In this document: in pieces, positions 34,915 through 47,460 of the stretch
Numbering within the stretch: the first letter of the stretch is position 1
How the letters are laid out: every line of letters starts with the position of its first letter
Origin: Euonymus europaeus
Lineage: Eukaryota; Streptophyta; Magnoliopsida; Celastrales; Celastraceae
Direction of reading: 5' to 3'
Length of the DNA stretch: 64,000 nt
NCBI GenBank assembly: GCA_963580455.1
Contig: OY756957.1
Span: 2,857,001-2,921,000, forward strand
Notes under the pieces: generated by a model
What the model was told of the DNA's origin: nothing
Database searches by the model: none
What the model saw: the letters and a program-made list of their open reading frames with translations, nothing else
Translations under genes and position numbers: made by a program

Positions 34915-37900
34915 GTGTTGAGTATATAAAAAATATAATAAGATGGAGGTGTTAATAGTCGGTTTTGTTGATTTTTTTTAATAAGAATTATGCAATTTTT
35001 TATTTGAAAAAAACCTACCGAACAGTTGGATTTCGGTTTGTTTTATCGATTTTTTTTATGGTACAAGAACAAAGAGAATAAAAATTAAGAAATATTGAAT
35101 ATGGTAAGTGAGTGATACGTAGGAGAAGAAACAAAAGGAAACAATCAAATTAAAGGTCGGTCTTAAATGGAATTAGTGATTTATTTATTTATTTTAATAC
35201 TAAAACATTAAATTGAGTCGGCAGAATGTAGAGGTGAGTGTTTTTTGGCCAACATTTCAACCATTATTCGTTTGACTTTTACAATGACTATTTGAATCAT
35301 TTATAAAACGTGCTCCAAAGCCATGACTCGGTTGATAGAATTCATGATACTTATCATAAAACACCATTATGTGGTCTTAATATATAATTAATTAATTAAT
35401 TAATCAATCAAACTATTGTAGTTGTTTGCTGAAATAGTATTGATCGAGCAGGTGTATGGCATTTTTATATCTGCTTTGGTCAAATGTTTGCAGCTTAAAT
35501 TATGCTAAAACAAATGTCGCTTGATGTTTCAATTTTATATTAATTAATAGACTAATAATGTAATGATGTTTAGTATTCTTAACAAGGGTGTCGATGCGTT
35601 TGCGTCACAGGGTGATTGTTAACTTATGGTTATGGACAAATAGTACGTAGTACACCTACATATTTTGTTATTATTCAAATCAAATTGTCAAGGCCTAGAG
35701 TGCACGGGTTGATTACCCCCTCCAGGGTATATTGTCTGTGCTCCTGGAATCAATATTCTACATCGATTTGGTATGTCTCAATCAACTCTTATATTTGGGT
35801 ATAAATCCACCCCTTACAACTATCAATGCATTTTCTTATCTCAAGTGAGTTGGGTTTTGACTAATCAAGATGGGCTTACTCAGTGAGTTGGGTTTTGACT
35901 AATCAAGATCGGTTTACTCAGTGAGTTAGGTTTAGTCTCTTTAATAGTTGGACAAAGATAAATAAAGTTGTACGAATTTGATGTATTCAATATATAAGCA
36001 CTTCCTCAAGTTCTTGCATTGTAATGAATGTTTTTAAATTTTTTTTTTTTTACTTTAGGTGAAGTATACTTTTGGTCATTATAAGAAAAGCCAAGTTTCA
36101 ATTAAATCACTAAAAGATACTGAATTTTCCAGAGAGATGCATTCAGGTCACTGAGGTTAGAATGATGCAAAGACTCCGTAAACACAGTTGGCAGAATGAC
36201 ATGATAGTGCATCTGTGCATGGATTGTGAAGATTAGAGAATAATTGGACCCCTAATATGACAGTGTTCTAGCTGAAAATTGGCCAATCTTTCAATTACCA
36301 AGACTATATTTTACTCTTATCCTGCTACACATGTCTCTTTTGACAAAGGGATGGGAGGCTATAATTAGTTTAAGTGTAATTAGCCGTAATTAGGCTCCAA
36401 ATCTCTCTCCAAATGATTGTTTTTGTTAATTTTCTTGTATGCATTTGAGTATTTTAAGTGGAGTGCTTTCTTGAAACTTGTCGCCTTCTAGTTAATTATA
36501 GAGTAAAATCCAGGTTGGATTATGGATTCTTTTAATTTGTTGATTATCATTCAGTACTCATACATTGCCAGTTGTTCTTGTGGATGAGTGCTTGCCACGA
36601 GTGTCAAGATATCCCACGGAGTTTTGCCTGGTGCCTGGGGGTTTTCCGAGGACAATAATTTATGATATATGAGTTGACAATGTCATGCAATATTTATTTT
36701 GTCTTTGGAATCCCTTTCCAGAGGCTTCATTTATGTGGACTTTCTTCCTGATCAACTTTGATACATATGGTAGTGCATGATTTAATAATTAATTATGAAG
36801 AGTTGGTCACTTGCAGTTATATAGGCGATTTGTATGTATGGTCTTTAAGCTTACGATTAGCTGCTTGATCAGTAGATGCTGATAATGCCATACATGGCAC
36901 ACATTTGCTCCGATCAATCCTTCTCTTTCATAAGACTCCAGCAACTTTTGTGTTTGGTTCCTGCTGGGAGATCCAATGGTCAGGCAACCTCTCCAATGTT
37001 TGTTTTTGTTTCTAATTTTATATTATTGGGTACAGGAAGGAAAAAAAAAAAAGAATCAAGCTCAACTCATGTAGTACCTGGCTCTAAGGGACCATAAGCC
37101 TTTGCAGTTAGTGTCAAACTTAGTGTTGCTAGTCTGATAGGCAAGCTATCGAGTGGTAATGGGGTTTATTGCTCTAAATCTCACATCATGCGTGAAAAGA
37201 GTTGAGTGCAGAATACAATGTCCAAATTAATCTAGTAGATGTGTTTTCTAGGTCAAAGGACTCATGAGAACAAAACAGTGCATGCTAATATGCATTGGCC
37301 CAAAATGAATAATATACAAGGTTTAAGAGAGAGCTGGCCGGACTTTTGCAATTTGTATCTCTATTAGTCTGAAAATAAGGCTGAGAAAGTAGCCTAAGCT
37401 GCTCGGAAAGAGTCCCTTGTGCGATAATAGACTACAGTAGCTTATCTGATCACATTCTTAAATGTCATGCTCTTCTATAGAATACTGCAGCAGTGCAGGC
37501 ATTGAGAGTTCTAGAAATGATAGAGAAGGGAGGTTTTAGAGATACACATTTGGGATTTGACCAACATAGTTACAAACCTTCCTCAATCAACATGAACAAC
37601 AATTGAATCACATGGTAATTGATAGAAGTCCTCTCAACAGTCACATTGGACAGTGTCCTTACATGATAAACTCCAGTCACATAAATCTCATGCATGCTTA
37701 CTCTGGTTGCAGTCCACCAAGGAACTTTCCAGGAAATAAGGATTTGAACCGTAAACTCATGTACTGGTGCATTTCACTTGCCTCAAAACGTATGACAGAA
37801 TTTTCTGTATATACAAGAAGATTTCAAGAAAAAGTTGGGAGTGAGAAAAGCGAAAAAATGACAAAGCATCTGCCACCTCACCCCATACAAATACATTTAG

Positions 37901-37958
37901 AATATCAATCTTCTGAATGTACGGATCTTGGGTGAGAGGGAGGCAAAAGGCAAGCTCG
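34915..37958. other. 3-kb intergenic region
   Basis: No gene recognised. 35845-35935 holds a 38-base tandem repeat (GTGAGTTGGGTTTTGACT...), about 2.4 copies. 37600-37958 is probably the GH28 3' UTR. The remainder is unremarkable AT-rich sequence. Confidence 0.45.
35845..35935. repeat. 38-bp tandem repeat, ~2.4 copies
   Basis: Units start at 35845, 35883 and 35921 with GTGAGTTGGGTTTTGACT (the last partial). The first two differ at two positions. Confidence 0.8.
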
Positions 37959-40900
37959 TCAAAAATCATAATCAATGTCCGTTATATTCTGGGAGGCAGA
38001 GCGTTTAACGAGGTGTTCTTGCTCATCATACCGGTCAAGGTTATCACATGGTGAAGGGAATATGCTACCGATAACACGACCTTGGACAAAGGCACACTGA
38101 AATATATGCTTCTTCTTGTACGTGATTCCAACTGACATGTCCCGGAAAGTCACATTCCTAACTGGAATTTCTTCACTTCCATGGATACGTACAGGTACAC
38201 GAACTCCCTGACCATGGATCCCAGTGAAGCTAATGTCTCCAAGAACTGGTAGAGCCTTCGGATCATACCCATCTTCAGGGTGCTCATTGTAATCTGTCTT
38301 TATGACAATCCCTACCCGAACATTATCAAATGTCAAATTACGATACACTATATGTCTGACATATCCACCCCTTCCAGGAGCAGTTTTGATCCGGACTGCA
38401 CGCCTTGAACCCCAAACAAGAACATTCTCCACAGTAACATTTGATACCCCACCGGACATCTCACTGCCAATTGATACGCCAGCGCTGTTGCAAAGTATAA
38501 AATTTTGCAGCTCAGTTAGTATCGGAAGAATAAAGAAGGGTACTTATGACATTCTTTACAAATTACACTTCCCTCACAAGATACCCAAAGCAAAACTCAA
38601 GTGTGCGCGCGTAAAATATGAAACAGGTCATCAGAATTTCTAAATGCATGCCCTGTTCCATTCATAAGACGATCCTCAACACTAAGATTAGCAAATTTAG
38701 AACATTTACACGTGCAACTACAATAGGGATCTTTTAAAAAGGGCATAGCTAGAGTAAAGGCACTTCAAACAGTTCAGTATCGGTTCCTAGTTGGAAAATG
38801 TCAATAAGGCTCAATTAGCCAGTGTCCCATACAGCTTAGGTAGAGGTCTCAGACGAATGAACTGGATACAATGATAGAATCAGATTCAAAGACTTGGATG
38901 TTGCAATGCAACTTGTTTACATGAAAAGGAACCATATAAAAAAGAAAAGAGATTTTCACTACTTCACTAGTGCATTAAACCTACTGATTGATTACAAATT
39001 TCTTGCTACTATTCAAATTAAATACAAAAGAACCATCATCCAGAGTCATTCACACACCAGAAGTTCAATATGCCATCTCAGGTAGATCAGTAACAACAAT
39101 CAAACTTCTGTTTCCTCGTTCTATGAGACCTTATCAATTAAAATAAAATAAAAATTTCACACAAGCTTTTGACAAGAGAACAAATCAGCTTACTTCACTA
39201 AACTCGAGGTCAAGCAGATTTGTGCCTTCTAATTTCCAGGAACTCAGTAACAACTAAAATTTTACTAATGCCAGTTTTTATTGAAATGAAAAGGCAAATA
39301 TTTAGCCATGGCTTCTCAACCAACCTGACCATAAGTAGACACTCTAATCCAACCTACATTCATCCTTTCAGGAGATTCACTATATATCAGCCATACTATA
39401 TGTCCGATTCAAGCACTCCCGAGGGGCAAGTATGCACACCCGGGAGCCATTCTCAGAAGCCTGTAAAATTACCCGGATGCTGACGCGATGATGAGAAAAC
39501 CACACAGTGAAGCTCAAACAATTCTGAAGCTCAAACAATTCTGAAGCTCAAACAATTCTGAAGCACAAATAAAAAGAAATTTCACCTGACCATCGAGCGA
39601 ACAACAAGATTGCGAATGAGAATGTTCACTGAAGGTCGTCCATATGAAATCCCATGCTGGTCCCATCCACTCTTTATTGCAATCCCATCATCTCCAACGC
39701 TTATGTAACAATCCTCAATCACCATATCCTCACATGAATCTGATAACCGTGCAAAGATCAAGTTAATAGCATTTAGCATGAAAAGGCACTAGTAACAAAA
39801 TTCAAAAAGAAAGTCAATAAAATTAATTACTATATAACGCTAATGCTACACCAAAGTTGATGTTAAGAAGGCATCCAATTGATGATGTATACAAAGTTTT
39901 GGAGATTAAGCCACCAAATGCACCATCGCAGTTTCAGTTTTAGGATATATAACAGGTTGCCATGCTAGAGAATTTTTTAATGAGTAAAGATTAAGGAAAA
40001 CTAAAATAAAGAGGAATGAAGGGTACAAGCTACTGGTATGAGCACATATGTTGTTCAGCACAAATTAAACACAACCAAGCACACATGTTCATACACAAAG
40101 ATTTTTCTCATTGAAAAAGACAACTTGATACTGCACAAAAGTCTACTTATTTTGCATTAGGATGAGAACTTTCAGATGTTCAAGCACAAGGCCAGGTCTT
40201 GGAGCCACCAAATGAATTGGTTGGTGAAAAGCCACAAATTATATCGACCAATGGGTTCTCTAACAGTCATAATCCTCTTCCTACCCCTAATGACATAATG
40301 TTGTGTTCATCTTTTATCTCGGGTTTCTGATTCATATGTTTAAAAGAATCAAGCTGCAGTGTTAATCTTATATAAGAATCCGTGCAAGAAATAAGGGGGT
40401 CCGATCAATTGCAAGTCATAGATTCTACAGACAGATAAGTAAAACTGTGGAAAATAATTACCAGGATCAATTCCGTCAGTATTTGGGGCTTCAAATATAG
40501 GAGCCAGGATTGTGACATTCCTGATTGTTACATTCTTGCAGTCATATGGGTGGAGAGTCCAAAATGGGGAATCAAGCAATGTTATATTAGAGATCAAAAT
40601 GTCACTTGACCACATTATCTGCACAAGTGGGCCCCTGGTGTGGTTGAGAAGTTTTTGCCGATATTTTTTCCACCATGATTGACCTTGTCCATTTATGGTA
40701 CCATTATGCCCTGTTGGTCAGTAACAACATACAAAAGTATAAGTCGGAACATTGCACACAAGTCAAACATGAACTAATCTCATGTCGAAAACATCCATGC
40801 CAAAGCAAGGTCAGCTTGCTGTTTAATTCATGATATTGGGAGTTCATGGTAAACAAACCATATCAGACTATTTCTGAAGCTAACAGCCATGAAATAGCTA

Positions 40901-43075
40901 TGTCAATTATGATTTTCCCCTCAGTTAGTTGTATACCATTATTGGATTTGTAGTATCAATATCGTGTAGTAAAATGGTCAAGGTTAAATACTTAAATCAC
41001 AACAACTCCAAGAGCACATATAAATTCTATGATTAAATACTATTATCATTCAGAGTCCATTTCCACTGGTGGGGCATCCTCAGGTATTAAAGAAAGAACG
41101 AGAAAAATGATCTTTTGTGGACATCAAAGAAAGGAAGTATGTCACTAGTTCCTGCTCCAAACTCACTTGAAACTGAAGTTTAGAGTAGAGAAAAATAGTA
41201 ATATGCTAATATCTCCCGGCGAAAGGACTAAGTGGCTGGTGCAAGACAGACAGATCTTCAGTATAAAGAGGATTGCAATGAAATCTGAGGAAATAAAGGT
41301 TGATTCACCTGTTATTACAACATCTTTGAGATTTTGACCATGAATCAGACTTCCATACCGAGGTCCAGGATGTTCTCTCCCATACCCATATGAAGGCAAT
41401 GGTGGCATCAGCGGCCAGTACTTCTCATCCTGTTCAATATCATAGACATAGGAGAGCATTAAGAGGCCTCCCAAACAAGAGAGGCAAGCCAAATCTAATC
41501 AATTTCAGAAAATACTAATTTCATAATGCTTGGCTATTATACCAACTATACATCTAACATTTCCATCGCAACCCCATAATGGTAACTCATAAGAGAATCT
41601 GCTAGAATTCAATTGATACTTTTGTTGGAGCTATCTTTGCAACCCCCTTTCCTCTTTTTAAGTTTTCTTGACCAGCATATTAAACCTTTTTCGTTTGAGT
41701 TCTTAGCAATAATGCTGATTGACAGGGTAGTGATAAAGTCCATTCTCTGCAACTAGGTCATGGATTCATTCCATGAAGCAGCCTTTCCAATAACCGAGCC
41801 GTGATCCCACCTCCACGGCAGGTGCATTGTTCATGGGAGTTACCTTTTAAGGGCGGAACCTTGACTTGGAGGTAAAGTTGCTACACTGTGACATAGAGGT
41901 AAATAGGCAATGGACTCAATTCTTAGAAACAATCTACCCCCTATGCGAGAATAGGACCATGTGCCTCTTGCCCGCCCTTGATCCCATGAGAGCTTTTGAC
42001 CTTTTATATTTAAGGTTGGGGGAAAGCTATAAAATTGGTCATAAAACCACTCAGCCATTTGGTACTCATCCCACTTGTATGCGTTGTTTTATACAATCTA
42101 ATCAGATCAAACTTCTGAAATGTTCCACCTTAAAGCCTGATCTATGAGCCTCCAGCACTCGATCTTAACCCATGTGCTTCCACTTTTGTACAAAACTTTC
42201 CATGTAACTTAAGCAGCAAGTCAATAGTTCAATAAGTCATCATTATATATTAGTACAATATATGAACAAATTAGGTTAGAATGTTAATTAGTGCTTTGCC
42301 CAGCAATTCCACTTAAAGCGTTGAAGCAGCCTATCTTCAAGCAAATACATAGAAGTTACAATCAGAGACATAAAATTCTAAGGTGAAGGCAATCTCAGCT
42401 GAATAAGCCTCATAAAAGTAAAATTGATGGACAAAGAAAAACAGACTCAAATAGTAACTGGACCTCAAAGCATACTTGTTAGGAGATGAATAAATGTGAA
42501 ATATCAACAATCTGACTATTAATTCCATGGGCAATGACTTCAAAATTCTCAATCCACCCCATCAAGATTAACGCAAGTTCACATTTAAAATGTTCAACAA
42601 AATTAATAGAATGCTTGACGGAAAGAAAAACAGTACGCACCTGAACTCCGAGTATAACTGCATCCTCAGCGAGAAACAAAGTCATATGACTAGTGAGATT
42701 AAACGGCGCCGTAAGCCACTTTCCAGGCGGCACATTGAGCTGCCCACCGCCTTTCTTCCCTAACTTCGATATCGCCGAGATCGCCCTCTCGAACGCTTCC
42801 GTATTAACAGTGGCCCCATCCCCGACGCCGCCAAAATCCGTCAAATTAAACGCGACAGGGCGGAGGCGTGGCATCGGCCTGGGCGGTGTCCCCCACCAGA
42901 AGAAAGACAATCCGGCCACCGAACTCCGCTGCCACAGAAATACAGAACCAAAGGCGGCGATCCAGAGAACTGTGAAGAGAATCTTGTGAGAGGAGAGTAA
43001 TTGCGGTACCAACCGCTTGAGGTCCAGCCTCTGGTGGTGGAACCGCCCTCCTGTTGGTAAGTTCTCCACCATCAT
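37959..43075 (-). CDS. Membrane-anchored GH28 polygalacturonase-like protein
   Basis: Five exons: 43075-42641, 41429-41309, 40710-40462, 39739-39586, 38484-37959, giving 1485 bases and 494 residues. The basic N-terminus is followed by one hydrophobic segment (residues about 32-48, ILFTVLWIAAFGSVFLW), a likely signal anchor that sends it to the secretory path or wall. The pectin-lyase-like beta-helix begins at FGGVGDG. GH28 motifs: NTDGIDP (262-268) and GDDGIAIKSG (284-293) keep the catalytic Asp residues, and RIK (351-353) is present. The GHG His motif is replaced by SAGVSIGSE (320-328), as in a plant subclade that includes At1g19170. Hydrolysis of homogalacturonan is therefore uncertain. It sits beside JAZ as in Arabidopsis. 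Confidence 0.92.
39509..39567. repeat. 17-bp minisatellite in GH28 intron 4
   Basis: Three exact copies of GAAGCTCAAACAATTCT from 39509, then a partial copy. It lies 19 bases upstream (plus-strand side) of exon 4's donor. Confidence 0.9.
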
Positions 43076-44013
43076 TCTCTAAAATCACTAAATGCGTGCG
43101 AACGAACAGTTAACGCTCACTTGGATCTAAATAGCAAAAGCAATGTGAAAATGGTGAGTTTGGTTTTGGCCATGGATTTGGTGACCAATTTGGATCTCTC
43201 TGTCTGGGTCAGTGGAGCGGGTATGGTGAGATGTTAGCGATCAGTAACAGAAGGGTGGATTGGCTATGAACTGGTGGAGTGCATTTCAAGGGAAGCCAAG
43301 AGAGAGTGGATTTTGATTTTGACTCTGACTCTGATTGACAAGGAAATGATAGAAGATTCATCGAATTCGTGACACATCTAGGGTTTGAACTTCGATGGCA
43401 AAACGGTAAAAAAAAGGCACGTTTTTACCCAGACTGTCTAGATAATCACACAGTTTCCATTCATAATCTCAACCATTATCAGTAAAATTAAAATAAAATC
43501 TAATAACTGGATGAGGCTGAATAACAAATGTGCCATTATTGATAAGCTTGGAATATAAAAGAATTTACAAATATTGAAATTCAACTGGAATGTCTTTTTC
43601 ACGTTAATCTGAAGGAACATGAAGAAATGCTGGATGATAGGTCACTGCACTGGAGGATGCCAATTATAATACAAAATCTAACCAATTATGAGTGTGTGTA
43701 TATATATAGTGATTGACTAAAATATCCCAGTAAATGACAAAGCCCAGCAGAAAAGTTTCCGTCCGTACATTTGTATTAGTTGAATCACACTGTTCATAGT
43801 GAAATGTCAACCTTTGGCGACTATAAACTATGGAACACTACAACATGATCCTTTGTAGATGTTGTCAATTAGCTTGACCGATACCCAGAGGCAATTTCCA
43901 CACATGTTTGGTACAGTGTAAAAGCTATCTTATATTCTGTTAGACATATTCTCAGACACTCTCAGTTTTTATGTTTTTCAAGTATTAACTGAGATAAAAC
44001 TTATAGCACTGAC
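43076..44013. other. GH28 promoter side and degraded spacer
   Basis: No gene. I searched it on the minus strand for the missing last LSM1 exon (RAQKAERE...EFLDFD) and did not find it. 43928-43980 resembles 63464-63525 (both contain AGACACTCTCA and TTATATTCTGT/TTATACTCTGT), a dispersed repeat pair. Confidence 0.45.
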
Positions 44014-45780
44014 CATCTCAATCTCTACAGCTGACACACGAGTCATGTGTGGAGGAAGTTCTTCCTTATCCAGTTCCTAAATAGTTAATAGAGATAATTT
44101 TCATGTTAGCAATGATCAATGATAACTCAGACCTCAAAACAAAAATGGTGAATTATACCAGCTCTCCAATCAAGACAACATTCTCCCCACGAATTACATA
44201 GAGGCCTAAGGGGATGTCCAGTATAGGTCACCAACAATAACTCGTTCGCATGCACCTTCAAGAATAACATTTGCCGAGCATAGGAGGACAAGCTTTCATC
44301 AGTGAATGTTGTTTAAGGAAATGGAAAAAGTAGTTTGAAAGAAAACGTAACACTGATGAAAGAATACCAAATTGATCAAAAAACCTCAGCAACCCCAAGA
44401 GCTTTCTACCATCTCGAAGCAACACAAAGAGCTTTTCTGCAAATGATAAAGGGTATTTACTTAAAAATCATCAATACGCAACTGTTTTATGTCAACTAAC
44501 ATGTCACTGGCATCAATGGAACAGAAACTACATCTAGCAAGTATGCAGGCAGAAAATTGCTGAAAAAGTTGGTTAGACACTAAAACTCCAACATTTGTGT
44601 TTAGGGGAAAGTGTTATTGAACCTAGAGTGAGACAAGAAACAGATAGGACATGAATACAAGCCCCCCATTGTGTCATGTATACCCAACAGAAATGGGAAA
44701 ATACACAAAATCGGCATAATCTCTGAATGTTTCATATGCCAATGTTAGATCATTGTTGTCAATGGATAGGGATCATGAACCCAATGCTGTGATGTTCCAG
44801 GTACAAAATGGGACATCAATAGGAGTCCGCGATGTTCTCTAGTAGAGTAGTTAGGAGTGAAGTACAGGCTTAACTAGCTTGCATTGCTTCAGATGTGGCA
44901 CACCTTGGAAATACACGTTTGAATCCCCATTTGGAATGATGAAAATCAATATAGCTTATCAAAAAAAAAAGGCTTTGAGGTTATCTTGTGTAAAGCCACA
45001 ACTAACAGCAATTTTCAGTAATTCTTGGTCTATCTTAGTGCATCAAACAACGCTTTCCCTTTGGAAAAACAAATTGCAACCATCATGTGTTGTTCCCTGT
45101 TTAATATCCAATAGGGGCCGGACGGTTACTGTTCATAGCTATCAATACTAAGAAGGTCTCAATAGGATGGTGCCAATCAAATACACTTAGAAACCAGAGA
45201 TGGTCCACTTAGAAAATCCGTTGGAGGTTTATTAACGAATCCTACCTTTTTCATAAATATAAGAAAACAAAAGGTTTCTAGATCTTCAAATTCAAGATCC
45301 AGTACTCTGGGAAGACAAATAGCTGCAAAGTTGGATCACCATACTGAAGGTAAATCCATATTGCCATCATTCAATTCTCTTTTCTACGACTAATATCAAT
45401 CCAATAGTTAACAAAAACGATATGTTCTTCAACAAAATCATTGTCGTCGATGCTGCAGCACTTGGAACAACAAAAACTCAGATTATAGAAATGACTAGAG
45501 CACAAATGGCATATATAGTACATATATCGTTAAAAATAATCATACTTTCTAAGCACAACTTCATTGGATCCAACGTAATTTAACATTTATCGATAAAGAT
45601 ATACTAGAAACCCAATAATACACAAAATTGCGAGAAATCAACCGCATCAAAATTCGTAGATGGATTTGCATAAACATATAGAGATACATTCAGATAGATA
45701 GATAGGGAGAGAAAATTACTATCAAGATAGCAAGCAAGCGAAGTGGAGAGGAAGATATCTTCTAGGCCAACGAACGACAT
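44014..45780 (-). pseudogene. LSM1: LSM1 pseudogene (unprocessed)
   Basis: Four LSM1 exons remain in order: 45780-45720 (MSFVGLEDIFLSTSLACYLD), 44436-44368 (KKLFVLLRDGRKLLGLLRFF), 44273-44159 (NVILEGACERVIVG... GLYVIRGENVVLIGEL) and 44076-44014 (ELDKEELPPHMTRVSAVEI). Exon 1-2 splicing still works on paper. Exon 3 has lost its acceptor (CGG where CAG is expected) and carries a one-base deletion (TGGAC for TGCGAC-like) that leads to TAG eight codons later. The last exon is absent. Retained introns show a DNA-level duplicate, not a retrocopy. Functional LSM1 is the defining subunit of the cytoplasmic LSM1-7 ring that promotes decapping. The position next to LAZY and GH28 matches Arabidopsis LSM1A. 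Confidence 0.82.
44841..44970 (+). mobile_element. tRNA-derived SINE-like copy
   Basis: About 130 bases with a B-box-like CGTTTGAATCCC, a weak A-box-like AGTAGTTAGGAGTG ~70 bases before it, and a 3' end GCTTATCAAAAAAAAAA. The TTATCAAAA end equals that of the LINE tail at 10290, which may be the mobilising partner. No cloverleaf folds, so it is not a tRNA gene. Confidence 0.5.
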
Positions 45781-46030
45781 GAGGAACAATTTTGTTCGCT
45801 ATTCCAAATACCACTCAAACCAATTACATTGGCTCTCAACAACACCTCCTACTAAACCACCTCCTCAAATCTCTACCTTTCCCTATCAATCAATCAATCA
45901 AGCTCCAACGAAACCCTAATCTTGAATTTTGATGATATAAAGGAGAAAACGAAATAAAGCGAATTATGAAAGACTTTTGACAGAGATAGTAGGTTTACAA
46001 CTTTTTTGACAAGAAAATATATCGTCTTTG

Positions 46031-46772
46031 TGATAAGAACACATTTAGTAGCCCCAACCATTCAACAAGCCCAACCAATAGTCATATATAGGCTGGTTGT
46101 AACCAAAGCCCAACCAATAGCCACATATAGGCTGGTTGTAACCAACAAGTCCAATAGATTTTTTGCCTAGAAAACTTGTTGGCTGATCAATGAAGGCATT
46201 TGCCCTCCTTAACAATAGATCGCAACTTCCATATCTTAGCGATGTGGGACGTTCGTATCAATACCCTCCGTTTTACTAAGCCGAGGTCCACGTTGACTGA
46301 CACTCAATAGAGGTCTTTCACTGGACTGGGGTCTTTACCCGTACCACCAGATCCATTGGTAGCCCTTTCCATGGCGGCTTAGTTCAATCTCATACCTAGA
46401 CGAAGGACCACGGTTGCTGCACTCAGCGGGGATCTTTCACTGGACTGGGGTCCTTACCCGTACCACCAGATTCACTGGTAGCCCTTTACATGGAGGCCTA
46501 GTCCAGTTCCATACCTGGACCAAGAGCGCAGAGACCGAACCTGCCTCTGATACCAATTGATAAGAACTTAGCCAAGTGCGCGCCCATATACACATTTAGC
46601 ATGCCCAACCATCCAACAAGCCTAACGAATGGCCACATATAGGCTGGTTGTAACCAACAAGCCCAATAGACTTTTTGCATAGAAAATTTGTTGGCTGATT
46701 AAGGATGGCATTTGCCCTCCTTATCAATAAATCTCAACTCCAATATCTTAGGGATGTGGGACGTTCGTAACA
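46031..46772 (-). mobile_element. TRIM / miniature LTR retrotransposon, 742 bp
   Basis: LTRs at 46031-46260 and 46558-46772 (minus strand: TGWTACGAACGTCCCACATC ... GTTCTTATCA). Next to the right LTR, two bases away, is the PBS TGGTATCAGAGGCAG (minus, 46541-46555). Beside the left LTR is the purine tract ACGGAGGGTAT. Flanks are CTTTG and ATTTG, a target duplication with one mismatch. The ~297-base interior has no coding frame and is mostly a ~119-base direct duplication (TTTCACTGGACTGGGGTC... twice). The left LTR has a ~40-base internal duplication and a small deletion. Confidence 0.85.
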
Positions 46773-47175
46773 ATTTGTCACTCTGCTCTCTACTGTGTAC
46801 AGAGAGTCCGTGACTGCAGTTCGATGAAGGAAGTAGAAAAAGGTAGAATCGCCTTTTGACTTTCTGTACCAGAAATAAAATGAGGTTCATGATGGAAATC
46901 TTTGATTGAGGGGAAACTTTTTCTGTACCGTTCGATCAAATCCATCGATACAAGATCTCTTATTATTTGTTTAGTTTTTATTTCAGTGTAATTGTAAAGA
47001 ATCTGAATGGGCTTCCAGGGTGTTTAATGGGCTGAACTATAAAACAGTATATTCATCTAATGGTATAAAAATAATCAATCTCTCTATCATTAAATTAAAT
47101 GTTCTAATATTCACTATTAAAAAAAATACATAAATGTCCGTCTTGCCTCAATTAATAATTTGACATCGTTTATCT

Positions 47176-47460
47176 CACTACAAGAAATTCACGAATTATC
47201 TATAGAATTTTTTATCGATAATCTCCATTGGTAATATTGATTATTGGCAAAAACGTCATAGGTAATCTAAACATCGATGGGAAAAAAATAATTGTTGATA
47301 ATTACTGATGAATTTTTTCGTCAGTAATCCGTTGACAAAAAATTAAAAAATTAATTTTCGTCGATACTCCATTGCCTGTATTCCGTCGGCAAAAATAAAT
47401 AAATTTCATCTATAATCTGTCGGGGGAAATAAATCATCGGTAATCTGTTGGTAAAGGAAT
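47176..47460 (+). mobile_element. CACTA-type transposon end with subterminal repeats
   Basis: CACTACAAGAAAT at 47176 is the canonical plant CACTA (En/Spm) terminus. It is followed by ~280 bases of short reiterated motifs in both orientations (TCGGTAATC, GTCAGTAATCCGTTG, TCGGTAATCTGTTGG, TCCGTCGGCAAAAATAA), as expected of subterminal transposase-binding repeats. No matching opposite end (TTTCTTGTAGTG) is seen in the window, so this is a solo end or a highly deleted copy. Confidence 0.65.

Noticed and set aside
35616..37097. Several 60-75 codon plus-strand frames
   Set aside because: No motif, no codon-usage support and no splice-compatible neighbours; they occur by chance in AT-rich DNA.
43076..44013. 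Last LSM1 exon downstream of exon 4
   Set aside because: Minus-strand reading showed no RAQKAERE or EFLDFD-like sequence in any frame.
44919..44931. tRNA gene suggested by the B-box-like sequence
   Set aside because: No cloverleaf or acceptor stem can be drawn and an A-tail follows, so a SINE is likelier.
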